From assembly GCF_000002865.3 (NCBI RefSeq), contig NW_001865045.1, positions 1,252,135 through 1,300,515 on the forward strand: a stretch of DNA of 48,381 bases, given 5' to 3'. This DNA is from Monosiga brevicollis MX1. Lineage: Eukaryota; Opisthokonta; Choanoflagellata; Craspedida; Salpingoecidae. The position numbers were made by a program, and so were the translations under genes. A model generated the notes under the pieces. The model worked only from the letters and a program-made list of their open reading frames with translations. It searched no databases and was not told the origin of the DNA. Positions 1 through 13,400 of the stretch are shown in pieces; the first letter of the stretch is position 1, and the number at the start of each line of letters is the position of its first letter.

Positions 1-340
1 TTGGGTTGAGGCGTGTAGCCACCTCCAGCTCTACTTGCCAAGGACACTGACTGGCCTCATCCATACAAGTCGGAACACCCAGCACTGCAGGTAGCATGCA
101 GGGCATCAGCGTCATGGTGGGGTCAGAAAATCTCTAGTTTGTAGCGCCATGATGGGCAGGACGCCAAGGCAGGCAAGCAAAGAGAAGAGAAGCGAAGGTG
201 ATCGGACCTTGACAGGCGGCGGGAGTGTCGGTGCAGGAGATGACTTGAGTAGCCTGGCTGGGTATCGATGCACTCAGCAGCCCGACTAAGGCCAGCAGTC
301 CAAGCCGCAGCATGGCGCTGGTCGGGCTGGCCCGGGCCAT
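1..340 (-). CDS. N-terminal exons of a secreted protein gene, cut by the left edge
   Basis: The start codon is at 338-340 (an alternative in-frame Met lies at 311-313). The first exon runs 340 to 208 and encodes a classic signal peptide, with a hydrophobic core LGLLALVGLLSASI and a likely cut near SQA, then a Cys-containing mature start. A GT donor follows at 207-206. A CAG acceptor at 87-85 opens exon 2 (84 to 1), which joins in phase and continues to the edge with two more Cys (PTCMDEASQCPW). The mature part is too short to name a family. It lies in the same orientation as, and about 1 kb downstream of, the giant minus-strand gene. The phase-consistent splice and good signal peptide make this a real gene start; its function is unknown. 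Confidence 0.6.
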
Positions 341-948
341 GCCCCTAGGGTGATATAATGTCAACAAGCAGGACTAGCAACGCTTCCAAAAGGCCTCGCT
401 GGAGTGCGCGGTTGAGTCAAAAAGGAACGGAAAAGAGAAACAGAATGAGATGCCAGAAAGCCACATGCAACACACATGGCGTCAAGGCATTGATGCTGGG
501 GTGAGTCGCACGTTCAAGAGAAATGGCGGCACGCAACCCTGTGTGGAAACACGGCCAAGGTGATACGCCCACAACACGTCTTGTGCTCTGAGGCTCATCT
601 GACGCCCTCAGGGAAGGAGAGGGAGAGAGGGTCAGAGTGAAAAGAGGCAGAGCGAGTCGCTGTCGCTGGGACGGTTCAAAGAACACACACGTTCTTTTTG
701 TGTTTTGGCAAGAGAGAAACTGGCCACAAAAGGTTCTGAGCGATATTCGTCATGTCCTTGAGACCCATGAGGTTGACACAGGGATACTTTTTGGGAGATT
801 TCGTGCCAAGTCTCGGTAGGGTTAAAATGTGGGCCCGAGATTGGCTTCGTCAAGGCCAGGACAGCATCCGAATTTACAAAATGTTAAACCTTTTGTTTCT
901 CAAGCACCCATGTTTTCATCAGCTGATTCGATTGCGAACTCTGGGCAA

Positions 949-1040
949 ACCAGGGGGGCGTGACCAAGGGGGGCGTGACCAGGGGGGAGTGACCAGGCGG
1001 CGGGACCAGGGGGGCGGGACCAGGGGGGCGGGACCAGACC
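949..1040. repeat. G-rich minisatellite, about 7 units of 13-15 bp
   Basis: Degenerate tandem units of the form ACCAGGGGGGCGKG cover this stretch and contain runs of five or six G. It lies in the roughly 1-kb gap between the 3' end of the giant minus-strand gene and the start of the left-edge gene, so it could sit in the latter's promoter. The closely spaced G-runs could form a G-quadruplex on the plus strand, which is inference. Apart from this array I see nothing convincing in 341-1359. Confidence 0.8.
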
Positions 1041-1359
1041 AACCGTGTGGTCAGGATCACCAGACTGACTGACAAGCCACCATGGCACGTGTCAGTTCGG
1101 TCATGTTTTCTGTGTTCAACAAGTTGACTTGGATTCGCACATGGCAATCAATTGTTGTAAACACTTCACATTAACATCCAAAATTTAATATCAAAATGCA
1201 AGTGAATGGACTGACGCAGCAAGCAACAGGCGAGCAAGCAACAAAGATTGGGATGATGAACACGCAAGTTGAACAAATAGAAACAAAAAAACGCCCCAAT
1301 GAAATGCTACAATGCGAACGTGCGCGTTCATATTAGCATGATAAACATAAACAAACGGC

Positions 1360-1428
1360 TTAGACTTCGGCTTCTGCGTGGCCTTCATCCGAATCACACA
1401 GATCATCCAAGTCCACGACATCGTGCGT
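1360..1428 (-). other. Last coding exon: acidic C-terminal tail
   Basis: A GTAAGT donor at 1537 and a CCAG acceptor ending at 1429 define a 109-nt intron. The final exon encodes 22 residues (starting THDVVDLDDLCDSDEG) and ends with TAA at 1362-1360. The tail is strongly acidic and follows the cytoplasmic zinc-finger segment. If the intron were not used, translation would run on for 16 residues and stop at 1484. Confidence 0.65.
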
Positions 1429-4400
1429 CTGGAACCAGGGGCGAGCGAGGTGACAAAGGGTTAGTCAAAGACGTTGGACATGTTCAAGGCAGAAGGCACG
1501 AGTGAGAATAGCCATGACATGGCAGTGCAACACTTACTCGGATCGGAGCAACACGGTTATCAGGCAGTCGCAGGCGAATTGAAGAAGATCGTTGTGAGTT
1601 TTGAGAAAAGAAGGACTCGCGGCTTCCAACTTGGGATGATGTGTGCTTGCTAAGGACCTGCAATTCGGTGGCAGTTGAAACCTCATCCGATTCTCGGCGC
1701 ACAGTTTCATGCATGGATGGACGTCGGGATGCGAAATCAATCAAGCCCTCAGGGGAGGTCATCTGCTCAGCCAGGGCCGTCAAGTTGACCTCAGGGGCAA
1801 CCTTAAAGTCTGGCCTGACTGCTTGCTTAGGCGGGAGCAGTTTACACAATTCTTGCTGACGATAAGCAGCGGCTCGTCGGGCCTGTTGACGCCACAAGTG
1901 TAGCATGCGCACCGCCACCTCCGCTTGGTCGGCGCTGAGCTCGGCAACAGAAGCTTCCGGACCAAGGTCAAAATCCTGCTCGTGCACAAAGCGAAGATGT
2001 GCGGCCAAAGCTGATACGGTTGGGTACACAACGTGACATGGCTCGCAGAAAAACAAATGCTCAGCATCAGCCAAAGCGCCATTCTTCTGAGCTGATGTGG
2101 CAGCCCATAGTGCCGCTGCACGCTCCCGAACGTCACGATTATAGTCTTCCAACGCTACCGTCGTCCTGATCTCAGCATTCAGCACGCCAGTGGACTGGTG
2201 TAGGTAATGCGCCAGCACAAGTATAATCACAACAGCAGTCACTGGGACCAAAACTGCCATGGCAATGTTGCTATCACGTCCCGGCTCGAAAGCAATGGCA
2301 AAGATACTGACAAGCAAAAGGGTGAGCAGCACCGCTCCAACAAAGACAATTAACCAAGTGACACGCTTCATGCGTAGCTGCACCTCTGCCGGAATTTCGT
2401 AGCCACTCTCTGCCTGCGATTGCTTCAAAAGTTGGCGCTTTGCCTGATAGTACCGATAAATGGCTCGACCTCCGACAGCAACGGCCAAAACAAGTATTAG
2501 TAAAATGTTAAAGAGATTGGTCGCAATGCTCCAAGCAAAGCTTTCCGTAGTTGATGTACTCCAAATGGCTGGCTCCATGAAGATCATTGCAATTCGGCAT
2601 GAATCTTGATCACTGACCCGTAGCGCAAGGACATCGCCGGTCGGCTGTATATCACTAAACGTGCCCGACAAAGTGACCGCCTGATCGTTCAGTGTAACCC
2701 AAATTGATCGGTTCTCGAGCGTGAAGTTTGCCAAGTATGCTGGAAAGATCGTCTCAGGTGTCAAAGACACGCGATTGATCCAACCAAACTCTTCCATAAA
2801 AGAACAGCTGGGCGCTTCGTCCAAGGTGCCATCCATCTGCACAGGTGCTCCGATCAAGCTCAAAAGTTCAAACGAGAGGTTCCTCAACGGCCATTCCACG
2901 TCAGATACGGGAACGTCAACACTCGAGTTGACCGTGTCAATCAGCCAGTGGACGCTGTGTGTCACTGGAGCATCGTTAACCTCATGCACCACTACCTGCA
3001 ACTCAATGGTCTGCTTAGCCTGCAAAGGATCAGTGGCCGCAGAATCACGAACAGAAAGAACTGCGGTCTCCGTGCCCGTCGCGTTGGTGCTTCGGGGCCA
3101 ATTGGGTGGTGGTGTGTAGGTCACGCTCAATGTAATCCTAGAGGAGATGCCCACCACTTCACGGGCCACCTCTGCCATTGAAATCATTCCTCTCGCAATC
3201 GGATCCTCAATCAGAGCATCTGTCGCTAGAGGCTCGACTAGGACGAGGTCAAGAGTATCTCCCTGGTCGTATTCGATAACCGTCAAATTAAAGGAAACAC
3301 TCTCATCCTCGCGTGTATCAAGGTGCAACAAATACACAACGTCTTCGACAAGACGAAGGCTGCCATTGACGGCCACCACCGATGTATTGTCGACTTGAAG
3401 TTCCGGTCGATCGTTGACTTGTTCAATCCAGATATTCACGGTCAACATGACATCGTCCACATATTGCGTGCATGGGTTGAGAAGACCATATCCATCGAAC
3501 GCTGCTTCGCGAATGCGAAACGTCACCGCATCGGCACCGTTGAGGTATGGATTGCTCATGTAGTACCACGTCTCTGTTTGATCATCGTAACTAACCGCTC
3601 CTTTTGTTGGAGCCGCTTCGACTGAGAGAAGCAAAACGTCTCCATCAGGGTCACTGATGTTCAAATCAAGTGGATACCAAATGAAGTCATCCTCGCGCAA
3701 AGAAAGCGCCTCTGCCGATGCCATTGGTGCATTGCAGTGCGCGCTTGGATCGTACGAGTTCAGCGACAAATGAATGGAGGTGTCGGGACCTCGCAGAATA
3801 TAGGGCAAGCAGGAGGTGGCAGAGACATTGCTCATTGAGGCATTGAACCCGTGTTGTGCCATCAAATTGGATGCATTAACCAATGTAGACAGCGTCGACG
3901 GATTCAACGCAGCCGTGGTGATCTTAAAAATGGCCTCAAGAGCTGCCTCACAGTCTGCCTCGGAAGCGGCTTCAAAGGGTACACTCTGACAATGGGTCCC
4001 ACCCAAAGCAACGCAGTCCCCCATCATCATGCGCAAACTGACTTCGGCTTCATGCTGTGCCGGCGAACAGAGCTACACACCAAAGACGACATGTTAAGCA
4101 TGTGAGAGTTTTGGCGATTTTGTGGTACACACAGAGCAAAGAGGGCCGAAAAAAGAAATACTCACTTGAGTGATATACTCGTCTGCCACATCGCTCTTTG
4201 GGGGTGTCACGTTGCAGTAGCTAGCTCCGACGGGCAACCATGCTTGAAAGTGCAAATTCCAGGCGAACCATTCAAAGTGTTCGTCGGCAGGCAAATTTGG
4301 GACGTTGGCACGAATCACCCACGGACCTACGCAGCAATCGTCAAGTCAAGTCAGAATGCACATTGAAAAAAAACAAAAAACAAAAAAAAAAAAACAAAAC

Positions 4401-7400
4401 AAAAACAAAAAAAACAAAACAAAACAAAAAGAAATTTAAATACATGTAAAACGCGTTGATGGTAAGACACACGGATTTATTCAAAAGGAACGCACCATTT
4501 GGTGGAGATACATCTTCTGATGCAAGCGTGATGGATAAGCCGAGGCTAAGACCGATTGGGGTCGATGCCCAACGACCTTCTGTCAAGGTGTCGTTGATTG
4601 GATGCATGAATGAGGTCAACGAAAAGTTGGACTCTTCCAAGGTCAAAGGGTCCAAACTGTTGCTGTTCAGAATTGTGTGCACCTCTTCCACATCGTGAGG
4701 GATTGAGATCAATGACATGTTGGACAAAAAGCCAGCATCAGGCGTGTCCAAGAAAATGTTCTGAACAGTAGCATCACGTCGGCGGCGGGCATCGGCGTTA
4801 GCTCCAATATCAAATGTTACCGAGTTATTATTGTTGCTGACGGTTTGCTTGACCACAGTTTCTGTGTTGATGATTGGCATGCGAGTCGTCAGTGCACAGC
4901 AACGCAGAGACTAGAATACGACAAGGACCACATGAAACAGCTGCGAGTAGCCACCATAACATTCGGGACCTACCATCTCCACGAAGAACGAGGAAAGGCT
5001 GTGAACATCTTGTGGCTAGCAAGCCTCCAATGTTTGAGAGGCGCACGCAAATGTACAGTCGGGTGGCCAGAGGAAGCGGCAAGGTCTCAAATTGGCCATG
5101 ATCCGCCCAATTGGTTTGATCTAGAGGAGATCCACACTTGGGGCTGAGGTCCAAACCGGATAGAGAAACAACGGCCGTCAATTCGGGTTCGTCGATGGCA
5201 CACGGGCTGTTGGCGGCACGCCAAGGTGAAACGTCCATGGTGGTCATGCTTGTGCCAACTCCCACATCTATAGCATTGAAATTGAATTTCATGTGAGTCG
5301 AATCCGGTCAAACAACACATTTTCTACATTTTCTCTGCAACTTCAATAAGAGGTCAAAGCCAAGACAGCAATGTACGTACAGTAGGAAAACAATCGGGTA
5401 TCCTCGTCATGGCCCACAAATTTGAGCTAAGCATGTTTGTATCAAAGTGAGTCCACATGTTGCTTTGCTATGGTTCAGAAATGTCAGGACAGGCGAAAGC
5501 AAAAGCACAGCAAATTGCTTACCTCATAGCTGGTGTTCAAGGCGTACGCCGACAAGGTCTCCGCACCGACTGCGATTTGGTCCAAAGCCGCGGACTGTGC
5601 CGTCATCACAAAAGAATCCAAGATGGGCGGTGTCAAGTCAACCGAGATGGCGTTGCTGGCAGTCTCAGCCGTCAGGCCAGCGGCGTTAGTCGCGAATAAA
5701 TGAACCACGACCGAATCGCCTTGAGCCAGCGTCAGATTGGCAGCGTTGGCGACCAAAGTACCGCCCATAAAGTCAGCATCCAGATCCACACTGCCCCAAG
5801 CTCCGGCAACGCCGCTTATCTCAAGGTGCCAATCCACCTGAACCACTGGGCTTTCAAGCTCAAAAACACTAAAGCGGAAATACGCTTCGCTGGAGGTTCG
5901 AAGGGCTTCGATGGGGCGGTTGCGATAACCACGATCAACAAAGCGAACTACACCCACAAAGGAAGGCGCAGTAAGGTCGATGGTGGTGGCAGGACTCAGC
6001 GATACCGAGGTAAGCCCAGCGGCGTTTTGCATGGCGATGGCAAATCGATAGCTGGCAGGCGCAAAGAAGGTGATTGTCGTGCTGTTCTCATTGCGTTGCT
6101 GACCAGACGTTTCCGTGAACAAGCAGTTGTCAATTGAAGGTCCACCACAACCCAAACCCTGACACTCGGGGTGACATGGCGCACAAGTGGTGTTGTTCGA
6201 GAAGTGAGTGATGGGGCAGACAGCCTCACACGAGCCCTCGTATTCAACAGCACGGCACCCATGGGATTTGTTGAGGCTCGGGTCAATCAAACATTCCGTC
6301 TTAGTCGGACCTGAACATCCGTACAGACAGTTTTCGTGACAAGCGCGGCACTGACCGCCAGGTGCCACATAGGTCAGGTTTGGACAATTCGTTACGCATT
6401 CACGCAAGGATTCCAGCGCAACGGTCGCGGCATCTTCGCTGTCAACATCCTTTGCTGTTGTGTTGGCCGCGCAAAGCTGGCAGTCATAGGGCGTTGGGCC
6501 ACTGCAGGACAAGGCACTAGCACACTGCTCGTGGCAGGCCAAGCAGCGCAGCGTGTATTCTTCCTTGTAGTAGCCCGGGGGGCAGTCCGTATCAAGGCAT
6601 GCTCCGTTGAGCTCAGCTACGCGACAACGTGGACACGCGCCTTCTAATGAAGGAGTGATGCTTGTCGTTGTCCTTGTTGTTGTTGTCGTTGTTGTTGACG
6701 TCGTTGAAGAGTTTGAGGCGTGGGTGCAGACCGGTTTGCAGTCGCTGGCGCTGAGGCCCGAGCACCCACTCAAGCAAGTGTGGTGACATGACTCGCATGC
6801 ACCATCAACAAGGATTGCATCGTTTGAGCAGGACGCAACACAAACGCGGCCAAGGGAAGCACGAACGGTTCCCGGAGGACACATCGTGCAATCCCGCACG
6901 AGGCTACCAGAGCACAGCGCGGTTGATGAATCTTGTTCCTTAAGCAAAGGGGCCTCTGTCGAGTTAACAAAGAGTTCGTCAACGGCAAGTACACTGCCAT
7001 CCGCGCGTTGAAACTGCTTGCTGATAACATTATACATAGGGATCTGCCATTCTTGAGCATAATCCCCTTCCTGTGTAACCACATCGATAGGCGTCAAAAG
7101 GGGAGTGGGGAGATCTGCAAGTAAGACTTCCAACGGCCAAGACCCAATGCGTCCTTGGCGTGACATTTGACCATAGCCGCTCAGCACCTTGCAATCACCC
7201 CCTAAGGTGTCATTGATCGCCGGCATAAAGTCAGGCATGGGTCGTGGCAGAGCGTCAAACGTCCACCATGTGCGCACACCCTCATCCACACGAACAAGCA
7301 GTGAGAGGTTGTGATATGAATGAGGCACAGTTAAATGAATGTCATCTCCAAATTGGGGATTGGTGATGTGTAGCAGTGTAAGCGGATCCACAGTACCAGC

Positions 7401-10400
7401 CATTTTCACGATGCCCACCAACTGAGCAGGTACCTCTAGCGGCACAACGTCTCGAATCAAAGGCTCTTGACTTACAAAGTCAGCCTGAATGTCCATTGTC
7501 GCCGTCATGGTCTGATGATTGAGCGTGTCCGTAATTGAAAGTAAAACTGATCCAATTAGGGGAATGTCCACTTGGAAGGGACTGCCATTCTCGCTCACAA
7601 CTTGAGTCACAGTGACATCATTAGTAGTCACAAGCTGCTCGATGAGAACCTGGCAGGCCGGATCTTGCAGCTCATAACTTATGCTGACCTGGCTGGTGTT
7701 GACAGGCAGTTGCACGCCCTCCGGGTACGCCCGGGAGGTGTTGACAGCCACAGAGCGTTCGGCAGATACCTGCATCATCAGCGCCTTCATGCAAGGCTTG
7801 TTGCCGCGTGCAATGGCAAAAACAAGCTCTTGCACCTCGCTTGTGCCACGGACAGCATCGTAAGCCGACAGTTGAAGCGGGGTTGTGGCCGTGGTCACAA
7901 GGGCAGCACCAGAATCCCCCACCATGATGAACTCATCCATGGCTTCGACCAGTACAGTAAAAGGGCCCGACGGTTGGTCCACGTAGATTGTAGTGCTATT
8001 GCCCACACCATTCAAAATGGCCGTTTGTGCGTTGCCGTGAGCATCAGTCACGTTCACGTTGACCATCATTTGCGACCAAGCAGCTCCATGTACTTCCACG
8101 GTTATGGGCATAGTCGTGCACACGTCACCAGAGTTGCAAAACTCTGTCATCACAGAGCACGTCGCTGAGCGCTGAGCAAAAACGATGTCAAGCTCGTTCC
8201 ACTCTTGCAGACTGGCAGTACAGCCAATGGCGTTGGAAATTTTGAGATAAAAGTGCTCAGATGAAGCAACCACCCGCAGTGACACTGTTCGTGTTGTGCG
8301 CGATACATTGACATGGCAACCAGCCCCATCGGAGCATAGCTGATCAACAACCGTCAAGCCTTCAATCGAGTAATCCTTGGCTAGTGAAGTTTCCACAACG
8401 CGTTGCACAAACAAGGTGCTCACACTGGAAGTGACCCCATCTTGGGCCCATGCAGTGACTGTTATGGTGCTTGTTGCCGCTGTCAGTCCCGTAATCAACA
8501 CCGCGCCATTGCCCGTCCACTCATGCGAGGCGGGCGCCGGTACGGATATGTCGAGAGTTGCATGAGGTCCGATCGCGGTCAAGCTCGTCAGAGTCAGCTG
8601 CGTTTCTACGGGCGAAAGCGTCACATTGCGCGTGCTTCCAATCGCAGACACGGTCACGTGTCGGTGTGCAGACACTTCAAAATTAGACAAAGACACAGTC
8701 GTGGAAGGGTTGCCACGAGTCAGGAAGAGCGTGTAGCTGCGGGGTGGTACGGTCAAATCTTCAGCCTGGACGCTGATGACGATGGAAGTGGGTTGGGACG
8801 GGCCACTTGGTGTGGGTACCTGTAAGGAGAGTCCCTCCACAAACTGCCCCGCGACAGACACCTGGGCGCCCGAGTTATCGTATAGACTCATATTTAGCGT
8901 CAGTGCCGCAGCGGCATGCGGCAGTGAGATGACGTAGTTGCCGCGATTCGAGTGCCAAGCAGGCGACAAGGTCAGAATCTGACCTACGCCATTCTGTTCC
9001 ACCGACTCCACTGCGAGGGAGGCTAGACGGTCTTCAATTGAGGGTGGCGTTCGTGTCCAGCGAATTGTGTATGTGGTCATTGTTGCCTGATCTTCGCTAG
9101 TGACTAGCAACTGAACAATGCCACTTGTGCCGGTCGTCTCAAATACGGCTGCGTGATGCCCCCAGGTGGAGTTGACACGAGCAAAAGGCACAACACTGAC
9201 GGTGGCAAACACATCGGTAAACCAGGCAAGCTTCAGGCGGCGCGTTGCGTATGCGACTGTCACTTCATACTCGAAAGCAAGCTTGCCATCAAAAGCCGGC
9301 GATGGATCAAGGTATGTCAGGTCCTCGGCGTCATTGCTCTGCTCGAACGCAGTGTCAGCCGCCACAAAGAGCTCATTCACAAAGGAGTTGTTGGATGCTG
9401 GCGCACGGTGGAAGAATAAGCGAACCATGCGACGTCGACCGTCCAGCGTTTCCAAAAGCACGGTGGCATTGACATTTTCAGTGGTCCCTTGCAGCTCTAC
9501 AGGTGGGCTGGTGCCGTCAATCAGAAGACCGCGACTGACAAGCCCATCAAAGTGACTCTGCTCTCCTACATAGCAGGCAAGTGATCCGGCCATCACCAAA
9601 TCATGCACCACCGTCAAGTTGCCGGCCGTGCCGTTGCCACAATCCAAATCATCTGGGAAATGACGCGAGGGCAAATCAAATCCGGCCACAAGACCCCCCA
9701 CTGCGCCTGCATTGCATGCGCACGGGTAGCACACGCCGTTCGAGCCTGGATACGTGTCACTTGGGCAGGCATTGACACAGCCACCTGTGCTCAAGGCAAA
9801 ACGCGGGCAATTGACGCATTGGTCTTCGTCAGGGCCGGTGCAGAGGCCGTCACAGCGCTCATGACAAGCCTGGCACTCAAGCGTAGTGCTGTTCTCAAAG
9901 AAGAGCGCCGGACACTCGGGCACACAGGTGATGCCATTGCTTGTAGTCAAATACGGGCCCTGGCATGAGATGCAATCCGAGGCTAAGGGACCTGTGCAGC
10001 CATCCAAGCATTGTTCATGGCAGGGGAAGCAAAATTCATCCAAAGTTGCGGTCGCTTCAAAACGGTTCAACCACAGACTGTCCAGCCCACCCAAGCGTGA
10101 AAAATGAGCAGACACGTCAGACATATTCATTGGTGCGCTGTCATCGGGACAAGCCACCTCTGAGTGACAGACAACGTCCCCACGGCTCGCCACTCGCATG
10201 CCAGTGAAACAGGACTCGCACTCCCACTGAGTAGGTCCCGAGCAAGAGCCATCACAAGACAAGTCGCAATCGCGACACACACCCTCCGCACTGGCGTACG
10301 TTCCATTGGGACACGCTTCCACGCACATGCGACCGTGTTGAAGGTTCTCACAGGAGAAGCATTGGTCGGCAAAAGGTCCGTAGCAGTTGTCAGCACACTG

Positions 10401-13400
10401 GGCATGGCAATCCTGGCACACACCCTTTGTGTCGCGGTAGGACTTTTCCGGGCAGCTGGCATAACATGTTCCCTTGTACTCGGCCTCCTTGCAGAAGTAC
10501 GTATGTTTGCCAGGAGATAGACCAGTAATCAAGCCGTCAAATACAATCGCGTCATTTAGCTCACAATCTGTATCACATAGGTCGCTGCTGCAAGCGTAGT
10601 CGGTGTTGCAAGGCATGCACGGGACCTGAGACAAAGGCACAAGTTGTGATGCGTCCACGGTGTCATTGTGAGCATCGACAATACCATAGCTCATGGCCAA
10701 TATCGGGCTCTCCTGATCAGCATAGTAGCGCTCGTCCCCGCACACGGCTGAAGTAGCAGCGATGGGCGTTTGCAGGTCACGAATAACTATTTCATCAACA
10801 ATGTCCAGAACAGTCTCATCCGTCATCAAGCGAGAATCAGGCATGGCACCGACAATGAGCGTAGAAGATGCAAGCAGTTCGAAATCTTGCTTGGTAACGA
10901 GCTGTCGGCCATCAATCAGCAGGGTCATCACACCCACGCCAGAAATAGTTTCTTGAAGAGACAACTCAAGCTTAAAGTTGAGAACGTTTGACAAGGTCAG
11001 CCCAATAGCTGACTTCTCGTCGCTGCTTGATGACCACAGCGCAACAGAGAGAATACAGCCTTTGTCGGTTTCCTCAATGCAGCTTGCCTGCATACCATAA
11101 CCGCTTGGACCGTTGTAAAAGATGTCAGCATCCTCGTCCGCATTGTTTACGCTTATCAGCGGCGGCGAAAAATGGTTGACGTCGGTTGTAAAGGCAAGAT
11201 CAACGCTGATGCCCACGCGAGACGGAAGAATGAGATCGACCGAGTATGAACCCATCACCGGAGCCGCAGGCGCAAAGGCCAACGCGCTGCCAAAGAAAGC
11301 TTTTCGAAATACAACCGAGCTGCTCATGCGCCAGGCGTTGGAGCTTGTTGGGCGAGCCCGAGCATTGTATACACGTGGCAACGTGTAAGCACGATCCAGG
11401 ACTACAAACCGCTCCAGGGTGCAACGGGACAAATCGGCTCCACAAACAGAGCTGGTATTAACCACGACCGGCACCAAAGTCGCCAAAGCCGTGCTAAGGG
11501 TGCATTCAAAATTGGCAGGTGGGTGTGCCAGGGCGACAGTCAAGTTGATGTCATCGACGGTTTTCAGAAACGGTGCAGCCATTGAGGTGATTTCAGTTCC
11601 AATGATGACGGCACCAGCTCGGGGCGCTGTTTGATCCACAATAATCAGAGGCGAGCACACAAAAGCTTGCAAGCCCGCAGCATCGCGAATGCGAAGAATG
11701 GCACGTAGAGCCTCGACAGTGTCATCAATGTCTGGCTCCAGCGCGAGCAGATTAAAAGCGGCACTCAAATTGCCAAGCGTCGTAAAGTCGTCTTTGGTCA
11801 CAGAAGCAGCTAGCTCTGCACAGCTGAGTGCAGTCAAGGAACAGGCCTGATGATCAGTCTCGATCAGCGCCACCGCTTGTTCATCGACGCCGCTATCTGC
11901 ATCTGAAGCACCTGATATAGTCACAAACACACTTCCTTCAGTTGCATACCAAACAAGATCCTCTGCTGAAGCACCATCCGTTACTGGTTGCAAGGTACCC
12001 GGCGTGGGGGCAATGAGATCAACCTTGACCGCCACTTCGCCCGTGGATTGACCAAGAGCAAAGTTGTGGGCCGTAAGGCGGACCTGAAGTGTATCAAGAT
12101 GACGTAAGGCTGAGATGTCTTTGATGATATGGGTGGTAAGAGAAGGGTCAAGCTCAATGCGCTTTGTCCAGGCTGGTAGACTGGAAGAGCTCAAAACCAA
12201 TTCCAGGTGACTGAGTGGAACGACTGATTCTGGCTCATCCCAGGAAACAAGAAGTGCACTGCTCGTGTCGGAAAACCATGCACTGCGGTTCAAAAAGAGA
12301 TGTGGTGCGGAGATGGACTTGTTCAAGCCACCGATAATGCCGTCGGAAGTAGTGGTGGCGTACAAGGTTTCAGCGCTGAAGGCGCGGATACTAGCGTAGA
12401 CGGTGGTGTTGCTTGCGATGGGTGCAGTGCTTCTCCATGTATAGCTCGTGGCCAGCCCAACGGACGTGAAAGGTAGCAAGTTGTCCAAGTTGCTCTCGCT
12501 TCTCCCCGTGCCAAATGCGACTTCATAGCTTTGGGGACACGTTGACAACCACCACCATCATTAAGATTGAGGCAAAAACAAACAAAGAAAAACAAATTAG
12601 TTAGCATGTGTCCAGGGCAGAGCCGAGTGCGATGAATCGATATCTGACGACTCTGGCTGGCAGAACGTACCGAATGACAGGGACGTCATATGAACCAAAA
12701 CAACGGTTATCGTTGCGTTGAGCACATGTGTGCCACGTGGCCTTGAATTCATAGGCATTTTCCTGATAGTCCATATCATAGTCCATGATACCATCCATGA
12801 TTGGACCAACGTCTGGGCTAGCATCCACGTAGCGGAACCCTATCACAGAAAAACCATGCGCGACTGTCAGGCTGGCAACCAGACAACCAGTCAGTACCAC
12901 CGTGGGCATTTTGACGCACCATCTGATCGCGCTCTGTGAATGACCGAGAATTGGTCCTGAATCTCAAGCTCGAAGAAATATTGCCGACGACTTTGCAAAC
13001 CCTCTCGCTGTTGACCATTGGATTCAGTATGATGAAGGTTGATCATCGCATGTTCCTCCGGGGCCGCTTCATCCATTTCAAGATCCCAAATGATATCTTC
13101 GCTCACCAGGAGGCCGTCAGACCTGCAAATGAAAGCATGAAAATGACACCAAGGGTACGAGGAGCCTACAGAGTAGCGAGTAACAATGCAGCGTTGGCGC
13201 GGGTACGAACCTAAGTAAGCGAAGGGTGATTGATCGAGGCTCGCAGACCCCGAGCAAAGACCACGAGGCATGCGCCTGATCAAATCGCGTCCAAACATCC
13301 ACGTCATTTCGGTTTGGCCCATCTGCAAGGGCCAAGTTGGGGTAAAGTGTTGTGGCAACCAAGGCAGTCGCGGTCGATGTGATCACGACCTGTCCCGACT

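Larger units (their letters stand above)
5523..12528 (-). other. 7,006-nt single exon of the giant gene: D-x-T-P-P repeats, cysteine-rich and cadherin-like blocks
   Basis: One uninterrupted exon encodes 2,335 residues. It opens with YEVAFGTG (12528), continues with FN3-like repeats that end in D-x-T/A-P (DLIAPTPG, DQTAPRAG), then a cysteine-rich furin-like block (about 9690-10620), cadherin-like beta-sandwich repeats (about 8330-9080), a second sandwich-rich stretch, a second furin-like block (about 6130-6890) and two more D-L-T-A-P / D-L-T-P-P repeats, before a GAG|GTAAGC donor at 5523. Its neighbours are much smaller exons. It could be an intron-free tract that expanded by repeat duplication. 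Confidence 0.75.

Noticed and set aside
12601-12909. Signal-peptide-like frame on the minus strand beginning at 12909, suggesting a new gene start inside the giant gene
   Set aside because: The hydrophobic part falls in the intron 12840-12919. The flanking exons splice in phase to give ARSDGFRYVDAS and IRYEVAFG, typical repeat borders, so this is internal sequence.
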